8,701 nt of DNA from JAFGQU01 sp964483625 (GTDB lineage Bacteria; Omnitrophota; Gorgyraeia; Duberdicusellales; 4484-171), in assembly GCA_964483625.1 (NCBI GenBank), contig CAZABB010000057.1:1-8701 (forward strand), read 5' to 3'. Numbering within the stretch: position 1 is the stretch's first letter; each line of letters starts with the position of its first letter. The position numbers and the translations under genes are program-made. This document shows, piece by piece, positions 1 to 6,466 of this stretch. Below the pieces are notes generated by a model that ran no database searches, was not told the origin of the DNA, and saw only the letters and a list, made by a program, of their open reading frames with translations.

Positions 1-92
1 ACGATCTCCTGCACGGCCCCCAACGGGCAGACGGCCGCGCAGAACGTCCGCCCGAAAAAAAGCGTAAACACCAGCGGCAGCGTGAAGAAGCC
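1..92 (-). pseudogene. Fragment of a 4Fe-4S-binding membrane protein (NapH/NosR/CcoG-like), both ends missing
   Basis: On the minus strand, the reading frame running from about position 101 down to 3 gives a hydrophobic stretch ending in FFGRTFCAAVCPLGAVQ. The Gly-Arg-x-x-Cys-x3-Cys-Pro-Leu-Gly-Ala pattern is typical of the membrane-linked 4Fe-4S (Fer4_5) segment of NapH/NosR/CcoG-type polyferredoxins, which pass electrons at the cytoplasmic membrane. The gene would continue leftward out of the window. Its N-terminal part should lie to the right, but gpmA sequence is there instead. No start codon or ribosome site for it is visible. Hydrophobic residues continue for some codons past the junction, but these are the exact antisense codons of gpmA and are probably coincidental. 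The family call rests on one short motif; the truncation is inferred from the junction with gpmA. Confidence 0.5.
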
Positions 93-482
93 CCTCCGGT
101 ACTGGAGGAAAGCGACGAGCGGTATCCCGGCAAAGATCCGCGGTATCAGGATTTGACCAAGGATGAGCTTCCCCTTACCGAATGCCTGAAAGATACCGTA
201 GCCCGGTTTCTGCCGTACTGGAACGATACGATCGCGCCGGTTATAGAGGAGGGAAAGAGAGTTATTATCGCTGCCCACGGCAACAGCCTCAGGGCGTTGG
301 TAAAATATCTGGATAATGTCTCAGACGAAGAGATCGTCAAACTGAACATACCCACGGGAATCCCTTTGGTATATGAACTCGACGACGATTTAAAACCGAT
401 TAAGCATTATTACCTGGGAGACTCAGAAGCGGTAGCTAAGGCGATGCGGTCGGTGGCTAACCAGGGGAAGGCGAAAAAATAA
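90..482 (+). CDS. gpmA: 2,3-bisphosphoglycerate-dependent phosphoglycerate mutase, 5'-truncated
   Basis: This is the C-terminal 130 or so residues of the glycolytic/gluconeogenic enzyme that interconverts 3- and 2-phosphoglycerate in the cytosol. Homology begins at about codon 90-92 (APPVLEESDERYPGKDPRY) and runs without a break to the stop. The core VIIAAHGNSLRALVKYLD contains the second catalytic histidine (E. coli His184), followed by NIPTGIPLVYE and the usual ANQGKAK-like C-terminus. Compared with the roughly 250-residue family length, about the first 110 residues are absent, including the RHGES motif with the phosphohistidine, so this fragment cannot be an active enzyme. The ATG at 153 is an internal Met, not the start. 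Upstream of about 88 the frame stays open, but its residues do not resemble GpmA and the opposite strand carries another gene. The identity is secure; whether the truncation is biological is open. Confidence 0.93.
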   Translation, partial: APPVLEESDERYPGKDPRYQDLTKDELPLTECLKDTVARFLPYWNDTIAPVIEEGKRVIIAAHGNSLRALVKYLDNVSDEEIVKLNIPTGIPLVYELDDDLKPIKHYYLGDSEAVAKAMRSVANQGKAKK

Positions 483-487
483 CCGTA

Positions 488-534
488 ACGTCCCGCCTTT
501 GCGGGATCCCGCAGAAGAACTATATGCGGGACGT
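488..534. repeat. Nested inverted-repeat cluster (four alternating TCCCGC/GCGGGA arms)
   Basis: Just after the gpmA stop, the hexamer TCCCGC and its complement alternate: 491-496, 501-506, 507-512 and 526-531. The two middle copies form the perfect palindrome GCGGGATCCCGC. The outer arms extend to 9 bp, ACGTCCCGC (488-496) with GCGGGACGT (526-534). The RNA could fold as two tandem hairpins or one long one. There is no T-tract behind it, so it is not an intrinsic terminator by itself. It resembles REP/palindromic intergenic elements that protect mRNA 3' ends, but that role is inference. Confidence 0.6.
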
Positions 535-590
535 CATGCGTAGAGAGAAAGAGGGTAAAGAAGAGTCGATTCCTTAAGAGAAAAAACGAT

Positions 591-629
591 AAAAAAAAGC
601 GATGTTCAATTAAGAACATCGCCTTTTTT
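591..629. terminator. Bidirectional Rho-independent terminator between convergent genes
   Basis: There is a perfect 9-bp stem, GCGATGTTC (599-607) with GAACATCGC (614-622), and a 6-nt loop AATTAA. It is flanked by A8 on the left (591-598) and T6 on the right (624-629). Read on the plus strand it would end gpmA transcripts; on the minus strand it would end the tubulin-like gene, whose stop codon is about 20 bp away. Confidence 0.92.
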
Positions 630-647
630 ATTCCTTATTTTGAGATG

Positions 648-2036
648 TTAGCCTTTTAGTTCAGCCAGCCTTTTTGCCGGAAGCTGCAATCCGCCGATAA
701 TCGTGTATACCCGTAACGAATCACGGTCATCTTCATATACGCCGCGGTGGATCGTGGCTTGTCCGGTAATCTCTGAAAGCACATCGAAGGCGTAGTTGAT
801 CCTGTCTTGTAACCCTTCGACGTTGGCCATGAGCCTTTTGCCGCCGATGACGATACATCCGGCGACCTTGGCGCTGGAAAGATCGAATCCGCCGGCCAGG
901 AGTGTTTTTTCCAAGTTGTTCTTCACGGCACTTGAGATCGAATAGGTATCTTTGATCTCTTTGACCTTGGTGATCCCCATAATCGCGCAGCCACCGGTTT
1001 CGATGATGCTCTGATAATCTACGGTGTCGAACGAAGTATACCGGCTGGGCTGGGCGCTGAGTTTATTGAAAATATCAAACAGTCCGCCGACGGTGCTGTT
1101 GATTGTCGGCCAGAACGATTTGACGGTAAGTCCGGGGTAGAGTTTGTTGATCTTTTCGTTATCGATGGTGATCAGCGGAGAAAGTTTCCCTGCCGCGGCA
1201 AGTTTGCCGAGATCAGAAGCGATCTTATGCGCGTTTTTAGCGACAAGCGGTGAACTTGCTTCTCCGATGGTCGGCAGGGTCATGATCGCCCCGACAGCCT
1301 TGTCGGGATTGGTGATGCCGATGTAGCGCGCGTATTTTTTCGCGGTTTCGATCAGTTCCAGAACGCTTCCCGATCCTGTTCCGCCGCCGGCCCCGAAGCA
1401 GACCATGATATGCTTTACGTTTGAGCCGAACAGTTTCCTGATTTTATGCAGGATTTCCTGCTGGTACTTCTGGGCGGCTTCTTTCCCCCGGCCCATATCT
1501 TTTCCCGCTCCCATTTCTCCGATGTCCATGAGGAACTTCTGTTCTTTGGGAAGTTCCAGGAGATCGAGATCGTGGCGGGATGTATTCAGCGCGATCACTT
1601 TGCGGTAGCCAAGATCGTAAAATGACTTTACCAGTCTCCCGCCGCATTGGCCGACACCGAGCCAGGCGAACTGCGTGGAGCCGCTGGTAATATCGACCAG
1701 ACCCGGTTCTTCTTTTACCTGAGGCTCGTACTGTTCCAAATCAAGCGAGGGAACGACGACTGCTTTCTTGGGAGATCTTTTAACGGCCTTTTTCGCCGGT
1801 TTCTTTTTGGCGGAAGATTTTTTCCTGGGTTTTGCTCTGGTTTTCTTTTTGGGTTTTGCTTTCTGTATGCGTTTCTTAGTAGTCTTCTTTTTTGCGGGAG
1901 CTTTCTTTTTGGCGGTTTTCCTTTTGGCCGTTTTTTTCTTTACGGTTTTTTTCTTCGCGGTTTTTTTCCTGGCGACCTTCTTTTTTGCTGTTTTTTTCTT
2001 CGTTTTCTTTGCCGCTTTGCGTTTTGCTTTTGCCAT
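648..2036 (-). CDS. Tubulin/FtsZ-superfamily GTPase with a lysine-rich histone-H1-like N-terminal tail
   Basis: A 462-residue protein. Residues 2-93 are almost entirely Lys, Ala, Thr, Arg and Pro in KKKTAKKKT-type repeats, like histone H1 tails or bacterial HC1/AlgP-type DNA-binding regions. A short linker follows, then a tubulin-fold GTPase from about residue 122. It has GVGQCGGRL (128-135, first nucleotide loop), N151 after strand 2, the tubulin signature GGGTGSG (217-223), an IDN base-contact segment (291-293), and an FtsZ-like activation domain with GGCAIMGI (348-355). The T7 loop aligns as SFDTVD (335-340): both catalytic acidic positions (D337, D340) are kept, but the usual Asn is Ser. 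The start at 2036 is chosen because a perfect AGGAGG lies 6 nt upstream; the Met 11 codons earlier (2069) lacks such a site. The gene stands alone, divergent from the sugar operon. It is not canonical FtsZ: it has no FtsZ C-terminal peptide. A filament-forming role, perhaps nucleoid-linked, is inference. Confidence 0.85.
   Translation of the reverse strand: MAKAKRKAAKKTKKKTAKKKVARKKTAKKKTVKKKTAKRKTAKKKAPAKKKTTKKRIQKAKPKKKTRAKPRKKSSAKKKPAKKAVKRSPKKAVVVPSLDLEQYEPQVKEEPGLVDITSGSTQFAWLGVGQCGGRLVKSFYDLGYRKVIALNTSRHDLDLLELPKEQKFLMDIGEMGAGKDMGRGKEAAQKYQQEILHKIRKLFGSNVKHIMVCFGAGGGTGSGSVLELIETAKKYARYIGITNPDKAVGAIMTLPTIGEASSPLVAKNAHKIASDLGKLAAAGKLSPLITIDNEKINKLYPGLTVKSFWPTINSTVGGLFDIFNKLSAQPSRYTSFDTVDYQSIIETGGCAIMGITKVKEIKDTYSISSAVKNNLEKTLLAGGFDLSSAKVAGCIVIGGKRLMANVEGLQDRINYAFDVLSEITGQATIHRGVYEDDRDSLRVYTIIGGLQLPAKRLAELKG
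1758..2033 (-). repeat. Low-complexity Lys/Ala/Thr-repeat coding tract
   Basis: This segment encodes the basic tail of the tubulin-like protein. It consists of AAGAAAAAAAC-like units repeated imperfectly for about 276 bp, each giving KKKT, KKKA or KRKT motifs. Such tracts expand and contract by slippage, so tail length probably varies between strains. The same tract leaves two opposite-strand frames open by composition alone. Confidence 0.85.
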
Positions 2037-2042
2037 TGGCTG

Positions 2043-2048
2043 CCTCCT
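2043..2048 (-). promoter_or_regulatory. Shine-Dalgarno site of the tubulin-like gene
   Basis: On the minus strand AGGAGG lies 6 nt before the ATG at 2036. This near-ideal site decides the start in favour of the protein beginning MAKAKRK over the one beginning at 2069. Confidence 0.88.
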
Positions 2049-2107
2049 TTTTTCTTCCTTCCGGTTCAATCGCCATTTATAATAGGCGAAAAACTAATAT
2101 AAAGTAT

Positions 2108-2135
2108 TTTATATAGGGGTGACTTTCATTGTCAA
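2108..2135 (-). promoter_or_regulatory. Sigma-70-type promoter of the tubulin-like gene
   Basis: On the minus strand a perfect -35 box TTGACA (2135-2130) is followed after 16 bp by TATAAA (2113-2108). This gives a 5' leader of roughly 60-70 nt before the start at 2036. The close match to consensus suggests strong or housekeeping expression. Confidence 0.75.
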
Positions 2136-2156
2136 GCTCTATTTTCGAGAGCTCTC
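2135..2156. promoter_or_regulatory. Inverted repeat at the -35 box, possible operator
   Basis: AGCTCT (2135-2140) pairs with AGAGCT (2148-2153) across a 7-nt gap, and the right arm sits within the 10-bp palindrome GAGAGCTCTC (2147-2156). The left arm touches the -35 box of the tubulin-like gene. A dimeric regulator could bind here, but none is identified. Confidence 0.35.
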
Positions 2157-2316
2157 AACCATTTCAAGATTTCCGATTGCAGAGATTATATGCCGATTAC
2201 GGTGATTCGGATAATATTATAAGGGTGAATTCAGAAAATTACTGTCATTTTTTTTAATCATTCTAATCAATCCTTCCCTACCATACAAAAAGGGGGGAGG
2301 AGTCTATTTTTCTTAC
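2157..2316. other. AT-rich divergent spacer without a gene
   Basis: No credible coding frame or RNA gene is visible. The spacer holds the palindrome ATAATATTAT (2211-2220), a T9 run near 2249, and a weak C/G-rich inverted repeat (2271-2279 with 2293-2301). It lies between the two divergent promoters. Confidence 0.6.
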
Positions 2317-2344
2317 TTGGTGAATGGGAGAATTTGCGTATAAT
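2317..2344 (+). promoter_or_regulatory. Sigma-70-type promoter of the trehalose/GH65 operon
   Basis: A perfect -10 box TATAAT (2339-2344) is preceded after 16 bp by TTGGTG (2317-2322), which matches the -35 consensus at its first three bases. Transcription would start around 2351, about 50 nt before the first gene of the operon. Confidence 0.7.
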
Positions 2345-2387
2345 ATAAATATGTAATTATCTCCCGGATTTTGACACCACTTTCAAC

Positions 2388-2393
2388 AAGGAG
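2388..2393 (+). promoter_or_regulatory. Shine-Dalgarno site of the HAD/trehalose-phosphatase gene
   Basis: AAGGAG stands 7 nt before the ATG at 2401. It supports that start over an in-frame TTG at 2371, which has no ribosome site and would put this sequence inside the gene. Confidence 0.85.
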
Positions 2394-2400
2394 TAACGTT

Positions 2401-3972
2401 ATGAGTGAGCTTTCATTTAAATCGGTTATTTTTGACCTTGACGGAGTTATTACCAAGACCGCGTCGGTCCATGCCAAGGCCTGGAAAGAGATGTTTGACG
2501 AATATTTACGTATGCGTGCCGAACGGGACAATACGGATTTCAGTGAATTTCGTCAGGAGGATTATCTTACCTATGTCGACGGTAAACCTCGGTATGAAGG
2601 GGTAAAGAGCTTTTTGACCTCGCGCGGTATCGATATTCCTTTTGGTGACGCCAAGGATTCCGAAGATACAGAGACCGTGTGCGGGCTGGGGAATAAGAAA
2701 AATACCAAGTTCCGCCAGGTATTGGCCCAGCAGAAGCCGCAGATTTATACCAGTACCGTCGACCTTATCCGGACGCTGAAAGAGAAAGGGGTACGGATCG
2801 GAGTCGCGTCTTCTTCGAAGAACTGTCGGTATATCCTTCAGGCGGCGGGGCTGGAAGAGCTTTTTGGATCCCGAGTTGACGGAGTTGTATCGAGTGAGTT
2901 GGGGTTGCAGGGAAAGCCCGAAGGAGATATTTTTGTCCAGGCGGCATTCCATCTTCAGACGGCACCGCGAGAGTCGGTTGTCGTCGAAGACGCCACCAGC
3001 GGTGTTACCGCCGGCCGCAACGGAGGGTTTCGTCTGGTGATCGGCATTGCCCGCAGTAAAAATACCCAGGAACTGATTGAGGCGGGAGCCGATATTGTGG
3101 TTGAGGATATGGCGGCGATCGACGTCGACTGGATTCAAGGCTGGTTTAACCGCGCGCCTGCTTACGGCTTTGCCGAGAATCCTCATTCAAAAGAGCAAAA
3201 GGCCGGAATCGCTATTCACCCCGCGCATAAGAGGAATCTTTCTTCGTTTCCTTTCGGTAAGGATCCGGTGTTCTTCCTCGATTACGACGGAACGCTTACT
3301 CCTATCGTGGACCGGCCGGAGATGGCGGTATTGTCGGATGCGATGCGGGAGGTCGTGAGAAAACTTTCGCGGAAATATAAAACCGCGATTGTCTCCGGCC
3401 GGATGAGAGAGGATGTCGAGAACCTCGTCGGTATCGAAGGGTTGTTTTACGCGGGAAGCCACGGGTTCGACATCAAGGGGCCGGACTTTTCTTTGATTGA
3501 GTCGCACGCGGAGGCAACGTTAGGGATTGTCGCCGAACTTATCAGGAAATTGAAACAACGCCTGGATGGTATCGAAGGCCTCTTGGTCGAAGAGAAGAAG
3601 TTCAGCGTCGCGGTGCATTACCGGTGTGTTGCTGAATCCAAACGTGCCGGGATCAAAGCGGTAATCGATGAGATGCTGAAAGGAGAGGTACGGCTGCGGT
3701 TGATGGAAGGCAAGATGGTGTATGAAATCCTGCCGGCATTCGACTGGAACAAGGGGAAAGCCATTCGCTGGATCATGAAGGCTCTGGATATTTCCTGGAA
3801 TGCCGCTGGTGTGGTATACATCGGTGATGACGTGACCGATGAGGATGCGTTTCGGGTTGTGGGGCCCCGCGGCACGGCAATCCTGGTGAGCGATCAAGAG
3901 AGGCCTTCATCGGCCGATTTTTATCTGAAATCTCCCGCTGAGGCGAAAAAGTTTTTTGAGTCCCTGCTGTAG
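2401..3972 (+). CDS. Beta-phosphoglucomutase-like HAD fused to trehalose-6-phosphate phosphatase
   Basis: A 523-residue cytosolic two-domain protein. Domain 1 (about 6-255) is a HAD-IA phosphatase/mutase of the beta-phosphoglucomutase type: FDLDGVITKT with D12 and D14, the ASSSKN motif II (136-141), K172 in GKPEGD, and VVVEDATSG with E196/D197. Domain 2 (about 285-523) is an OtsB-type trehalose phosphatase: FFLDYDGTLTPI with D294 and D296, IVSGR (330-334), the substrate-loop AGSHGFDI (351-358), K451, and IGDDVTDEDAF (474-484). All catalytic motifs of both domains are intact. Domain 2 would convert trehalose 6-phosphate to trehalose. Domain 1 would turn beta-glucose 1-phosphate into glucose 6-phosphate. 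This order, followed by GH65, is that of M. tuberculosis Rv2006 (OtsB1), where all three are one chain. No OtsA synthase lies in the window. The activity of domain 1 is inferred from its family and its GH65 neighbour. Confidence 0.92.
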   Translation: MSELSFKSVIFDLDGVITKTASVHAKAWKEMFDEYLRMRAERDNTDFSEFRQEDYLTYVDGKPRYEGVKSFLTSRGIDIPFGDAKDSEDTETVCGLGNKKNTKFRQVLAQQKPQIYTSTVDLIRTLKEKGVRIGVASSSKNCRYILQAAGLEELFGSRVDGVVSSELGLQGKPEGDIFVQAAFHLQTAPRESVVVEDATSGVTAGRNGGFRLVIGIARSKNTQELIEAGADIVVEDMAAIDVDWIQGWFNRAPAYGFAENPHSKEQKAGIAIHPAHKRNLSSFPFGKDPVFFLDYDGTLTPIVDRPEMAVLSDAMREVVRKLSRKYKTAIVSGRMREDVENLVGIEGLFYAGSHGFDIKGPDFSLIESHAEATLGIVAELIRKLKQRLDGIEGLLVEEKKFSVAVHYRCVAESKRAGIKAVIDEMLKGEVRLRLMEGKMVYEILPAFDWNKGKAIRWIMKALDISWNAAGVVYIGDDVTDEDAFRVVGPRGTAILVSDQERPSSADFYLKSPAEAKKFFESLL

Positions 3973-3993
3973 TATACAAAGAAAGAAATTCAT

Positions 3994-6426
3994 ATGACAA
4001 TGAAAAGGAATGCATCCTGGAAATTTACCTATAATAAATTCGACCCGCCAACGGAAGCTTTGCGGGAGGCGTTGTGTACTCTGGGGAACGGGTATTTTGC
4101 CACCCGCGGCGCCTTTTGCGGGGTGACGGCATCAAAGATTCACTATCCCGGTACGTACATGCATGGTGTATACAATCGTCTTCCCACCCATATCGCCGGC
4201 CGTACGATCGTAAATGAAGACCTGGTCAATTGTCCCAACTGGCTGTTTCTGGCGATTAAGGTGGGGCAGGGAGAGTGGTTCTCTCTGGCTAAAAGCAGAA
4301 TTATTTCTTACCGTCAGGAACTGGATATGCATCGGGGCGTCCTGAGCTGGAAGATCCGTTTTCGTAATCAGCAAAAGCAGCAGACGTTCCTTAAGATAGA
4401 CCGTATTGTCAGTATGGCGGATGAACATATCGGGGCGATGCGGTATGAGATTACTCCGGAAAATTACAGCGATACGATTACGGTTCGTCATATGCTTGAC
4501 GGCCGGGTGCAGAATACCGGGGTAGAACGGTATCGTCAATTGAATTCCAAGCACTGGCAGTTCTCTTCTTCCGGCGCGTTCGCCTCAAACGGCGTCGTGC
4601 TTCTGATGCGTACCAATCATTCCAAGATCGATCTTGTCCAGGCTTCCCGGGTGCGTATTTTTACTCAGGACAATAAGGAGATTCGTCCCGGCATCAAGAA
4701 ACTTGTGAAAAACAAGGAACGGATCGGGCAGGAATTCAGTATTTTTGCCGCGCAACGGAATTCCTACGCCATTGAAAAAACGGTCGCGATCTACACCTCC
4801 CGCGATCACCATCTGCGCCGTCTGAAAAACGCGGCGCAGAAGACGGTCAGGAAAGCGCCCCGGTTCGAGGCGCTGCTCGAATCCCATGAAAAAGTCTGGG
4901 AGCAGTTGTGGCAAAAAGCCGATGTCGTGATCAACGGCGATGCGTTTGCCCAGAAAGCGATCCGGTTCCATATTTTCCATCTGCTGCAGACCGCCTCACC
5001 CCATACCGCCTCACTCGATGCGGCTCTGCCGGCGCGAGGCTTGCACGGAGAAGCTTACCGCGGCCATATTTTCTGGGATACGTTATTTACCATGCCGTTT
5101 TTTGATTTCCATTTTCCAACCATTTCGCAAGGGTTTCTGAAGTACCGTTATCGTCGCCTGAAGCAGGCCCGTAAATACGCTTCTCAGTACGGGTACCGGG
5201 GAGCGATGTTTCCCTGGCAGAGCGGTTCTTCCGGACGGGAGGAGACGCAGGTCGTTCACTTAAACCCCTTATCGGGCGAATGGGGGCCTGATCACAGCTC
5301 CTTGCAGCGGCACGTATCATTCGCTATCGCCTACAATGTGTACCATTACTGGGAGAGAACGCATGATATCGAGTTCATGGAACAATACGGAGCAGAGATC
5401 CTGCTTTCCATCGCTCAGTTCGGGGCAAGCATGACCAGATACGATTCGGCCGATAAACGGTATCATATCAGGCGGGTTATGGGGCCGGATGAGTTTCACG
5501 AAAAGTATCCTCATAGTAAAAAGGGCGGGTTGAGAGATAACACCTATACTAATATTATGGTTGTCTGGACGCTCAAGAAGGCCCGCGAGATGATTGATGT
5601 GCTGAATCCCCGGATACGGAAAAAAATCCTGCGTAAATTAAAAATCACTCCCCAAGAGCTCGCGGCCTGGGAGAAGATCACCCGGAAGATGAAGGTCGTG
5701 GCCAACCGGAAGCATATTATCAGTCAGTTTGAGGGATACTTTTCTTTGAAAGAACTCGATTGGAAAGGGTACCGGGCCGAATATGGCGATATCCACCGCA
5801 TGGACCGGATCCTGAAGGCGGAAGGAAAGTCTCCCGATGCCTATAAAGTTTCCAAACAGGCCGATGTTCTGATGATTTTCTATCTGCTTCCTTTCGGAGA
5901 ACTCCGGCAGGTGTTTAAGCAGCTGGGGTATCGGTTTCAGAAGGGAGCCTTGCGGAGGAATTACGATTATTACGAGAAGAGAACCTCTCATGGTTCGACG
6001 TTAAGTAAGGTGACGCATTGTTTTATCGCCTACCTCCTGGGACGGAAAAAGGAAGGGTACCAGAAATTTGTCGATGTGCTCAATTCCGACTTAAACGACG
6101 TCCAGGGGGGTACGACTCCGGAGGGAATCCATTGCGGGGTGATGGGCGGCTCGCTGGATATGATTATGAGAGGGTTTGCCGGGATCTGGAGTTTACACGG
6201 AAAGCTTACCGTGGACCCGCTCCTGCCGGCTCACTGGAAGAAACTTTCATTTTCGTTCTGCTACCGCCGCCGGTGGCTTTCTCTTGAGGTGACTCAATGT
6301 ACGGTTATGATTCACATTGACCCGGCGCGGTCGATTCGTGAGGCGCTGGCAATTGAGGTTAAGGGCCGGGAGCAGCGCTTGGAAGCCGGGAAAAAATACA
6401 CGTTTACATTCAAACAAAAAAGATAG
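3994..6426 (+). CDS. Glycoside hydrolase family 65 disaccharide phosphorylase (kojibiose/trehalose/maltose phosphorylase-like)
   Basis: An 810-residue protein, full length for the family, without a signal peptide and so cytosolic. It has the GH65 order: an N-terminal beta-sandwich (about 10-280), the (alpha/alpha)6 catalytic barrel (about 325-700) and a small C-terminal beta-domain. Visible motifs are HIFWDTLF (358-365), MGPDEFHE (496-503) with E500 at the general-acid position, KQAD (621-624), TSHGSTLS (664-671), which aligns with the phosphate-binding loop of phosphorylases, and EGIHCGVMGG. Inverting GH65 enzymes split alpha-glucosides with phosphate to give beta-glucose 1-phosphate. The preceding gene carries a beta-phosphoglucomutase-like domain that could use this product, which favours a phosphorylase over a hydrolase. 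The linkage (trehalose, trehalose 6-phosphate, kojibiose, maltose) cannot be read from motifs. The gene starts 21 nt after the previous stop with only a weak GA-rich ribosome site, suggesting translational coupling. A second Met lies two codons later. Confidence 0.92.
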   Translation: MTMKRNASWKFTYNKFDPPTEALREALCTLGNGYFATRGAFCGVTASKIHYPGTYMHGVYNRLPTHIAGRTIVNEDLVNCPNWLFLAIKVGQGEWFSLAKSRIISYRQELDMHRGVLSWKIRFRNQQKQQTFLKIDRIVSMADEHIGAMRYEITPENYSDTITVRHMLDGRVQNTGVERYRQLNSKHWQFSSSGAFASNGVVLLMRTNHSKIDLVQASRVRIFTQDNKEIRPGIKKLVKNKERIGQEFSIFAAQRNSYAIEKTVAIYTSRDHHLRRLKNAAQKTVRKAPRFEALLESHEKVWEQLWQKADVVINGDAFAQKAIRFHIFHLLQTASPHTASLDAALPARGLHGEAYRGHIFWDTLFTMPFFDFHFPTISQGFLKYRYRRLKQARKYASQYGYRGAMFPWQSGSSGREETQVVHLNPLSGEWGPDHSSLQRHVSFAIAYNVYHYWERTHDIEFMEQYGAEILLSIAQFGASMTRYDSADKRYHIRRVMGPDEFHEKYPHSKKGGLRDNTYTNIMVVWTLKKAREMIDVLNPRIRKKILRKLKITPQELAAWEKITRKMKVVANRKHIISQFEGYFSLKELDWKGYRAEYGDIHRMDRILKAEGKSPDAYKVSKQADVLMIFYLLPFGELRQVFKQLGYRFQKGALRRNYDYYEKRTSHGSTLSKVTHCFIAYLLGRKKEGYQKFVDVLNSDLNDVQGGTTPEGIHCGVMGGSLDMIMRGFAGIWSLHGKLTVDPLLPAHWKKLSFSFCYRRRWLSLEVTQCTVMIHIDPARSIREALAIEVKGREQRLEAGKKYTFTFKQKR

Positions 6427-6466
6427 GTGTATTTCTCCTTTCAGATACAACCTTTTCAGGTGAAAT

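Noticed and set aside
153..155. ATG at 153 as a genuine gpmA start
   Set aside because: GpmA homology extends upstream to about position 90, and no ribosome site precedes this Met.
1758..2033. Lys-repeat tract as a CRISPR or noncoding tandem repeat
   Set aside because: There are no spacers of regular length; the units stay in frame with a conserved downstream GTPase and a strong ribosome site upstream.
2037..2069. Upstream Met start for the tubulin-like gene
   Set aside because: The AGGAGG placed 6 nt before the ATG at 2036 lies inside this extension, so the downstream start is far better supported.
1647..2102. Plus-strand open frames (1647-2102 and 1768-2082) encoding Phe/Leu-rich proteins
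   Set aside because: They are antisense to the Lys-repeat tract; poly-Phe/Leu is what AAG/AAA repeats give on the other strand. No ribosome site or family resemblance.
2271..2301. C/G-rich inverted repeat (TCCTTCCCT with GGGGGAGGA) followed by T5, as a terminator
   Set aside because: The stem needs two G-U pairs and a 13-nt loop, and no plus-strand gene ends before it; more likely composition.
2371..2400. TTG start for the HAD/trehalose-phosphatase gene
   Set aside because: It would translate the Shine-Dalgarno site of the better ATG at 2401, and the ten added residues are not part of the HAD fold.
2506..3186. 226-codon minus-strand open frame
   Set aside because: It lies wholly inside the HAD domain coding region, whose motifs are intact on the plus strand; the translated product has no recognisable motif.
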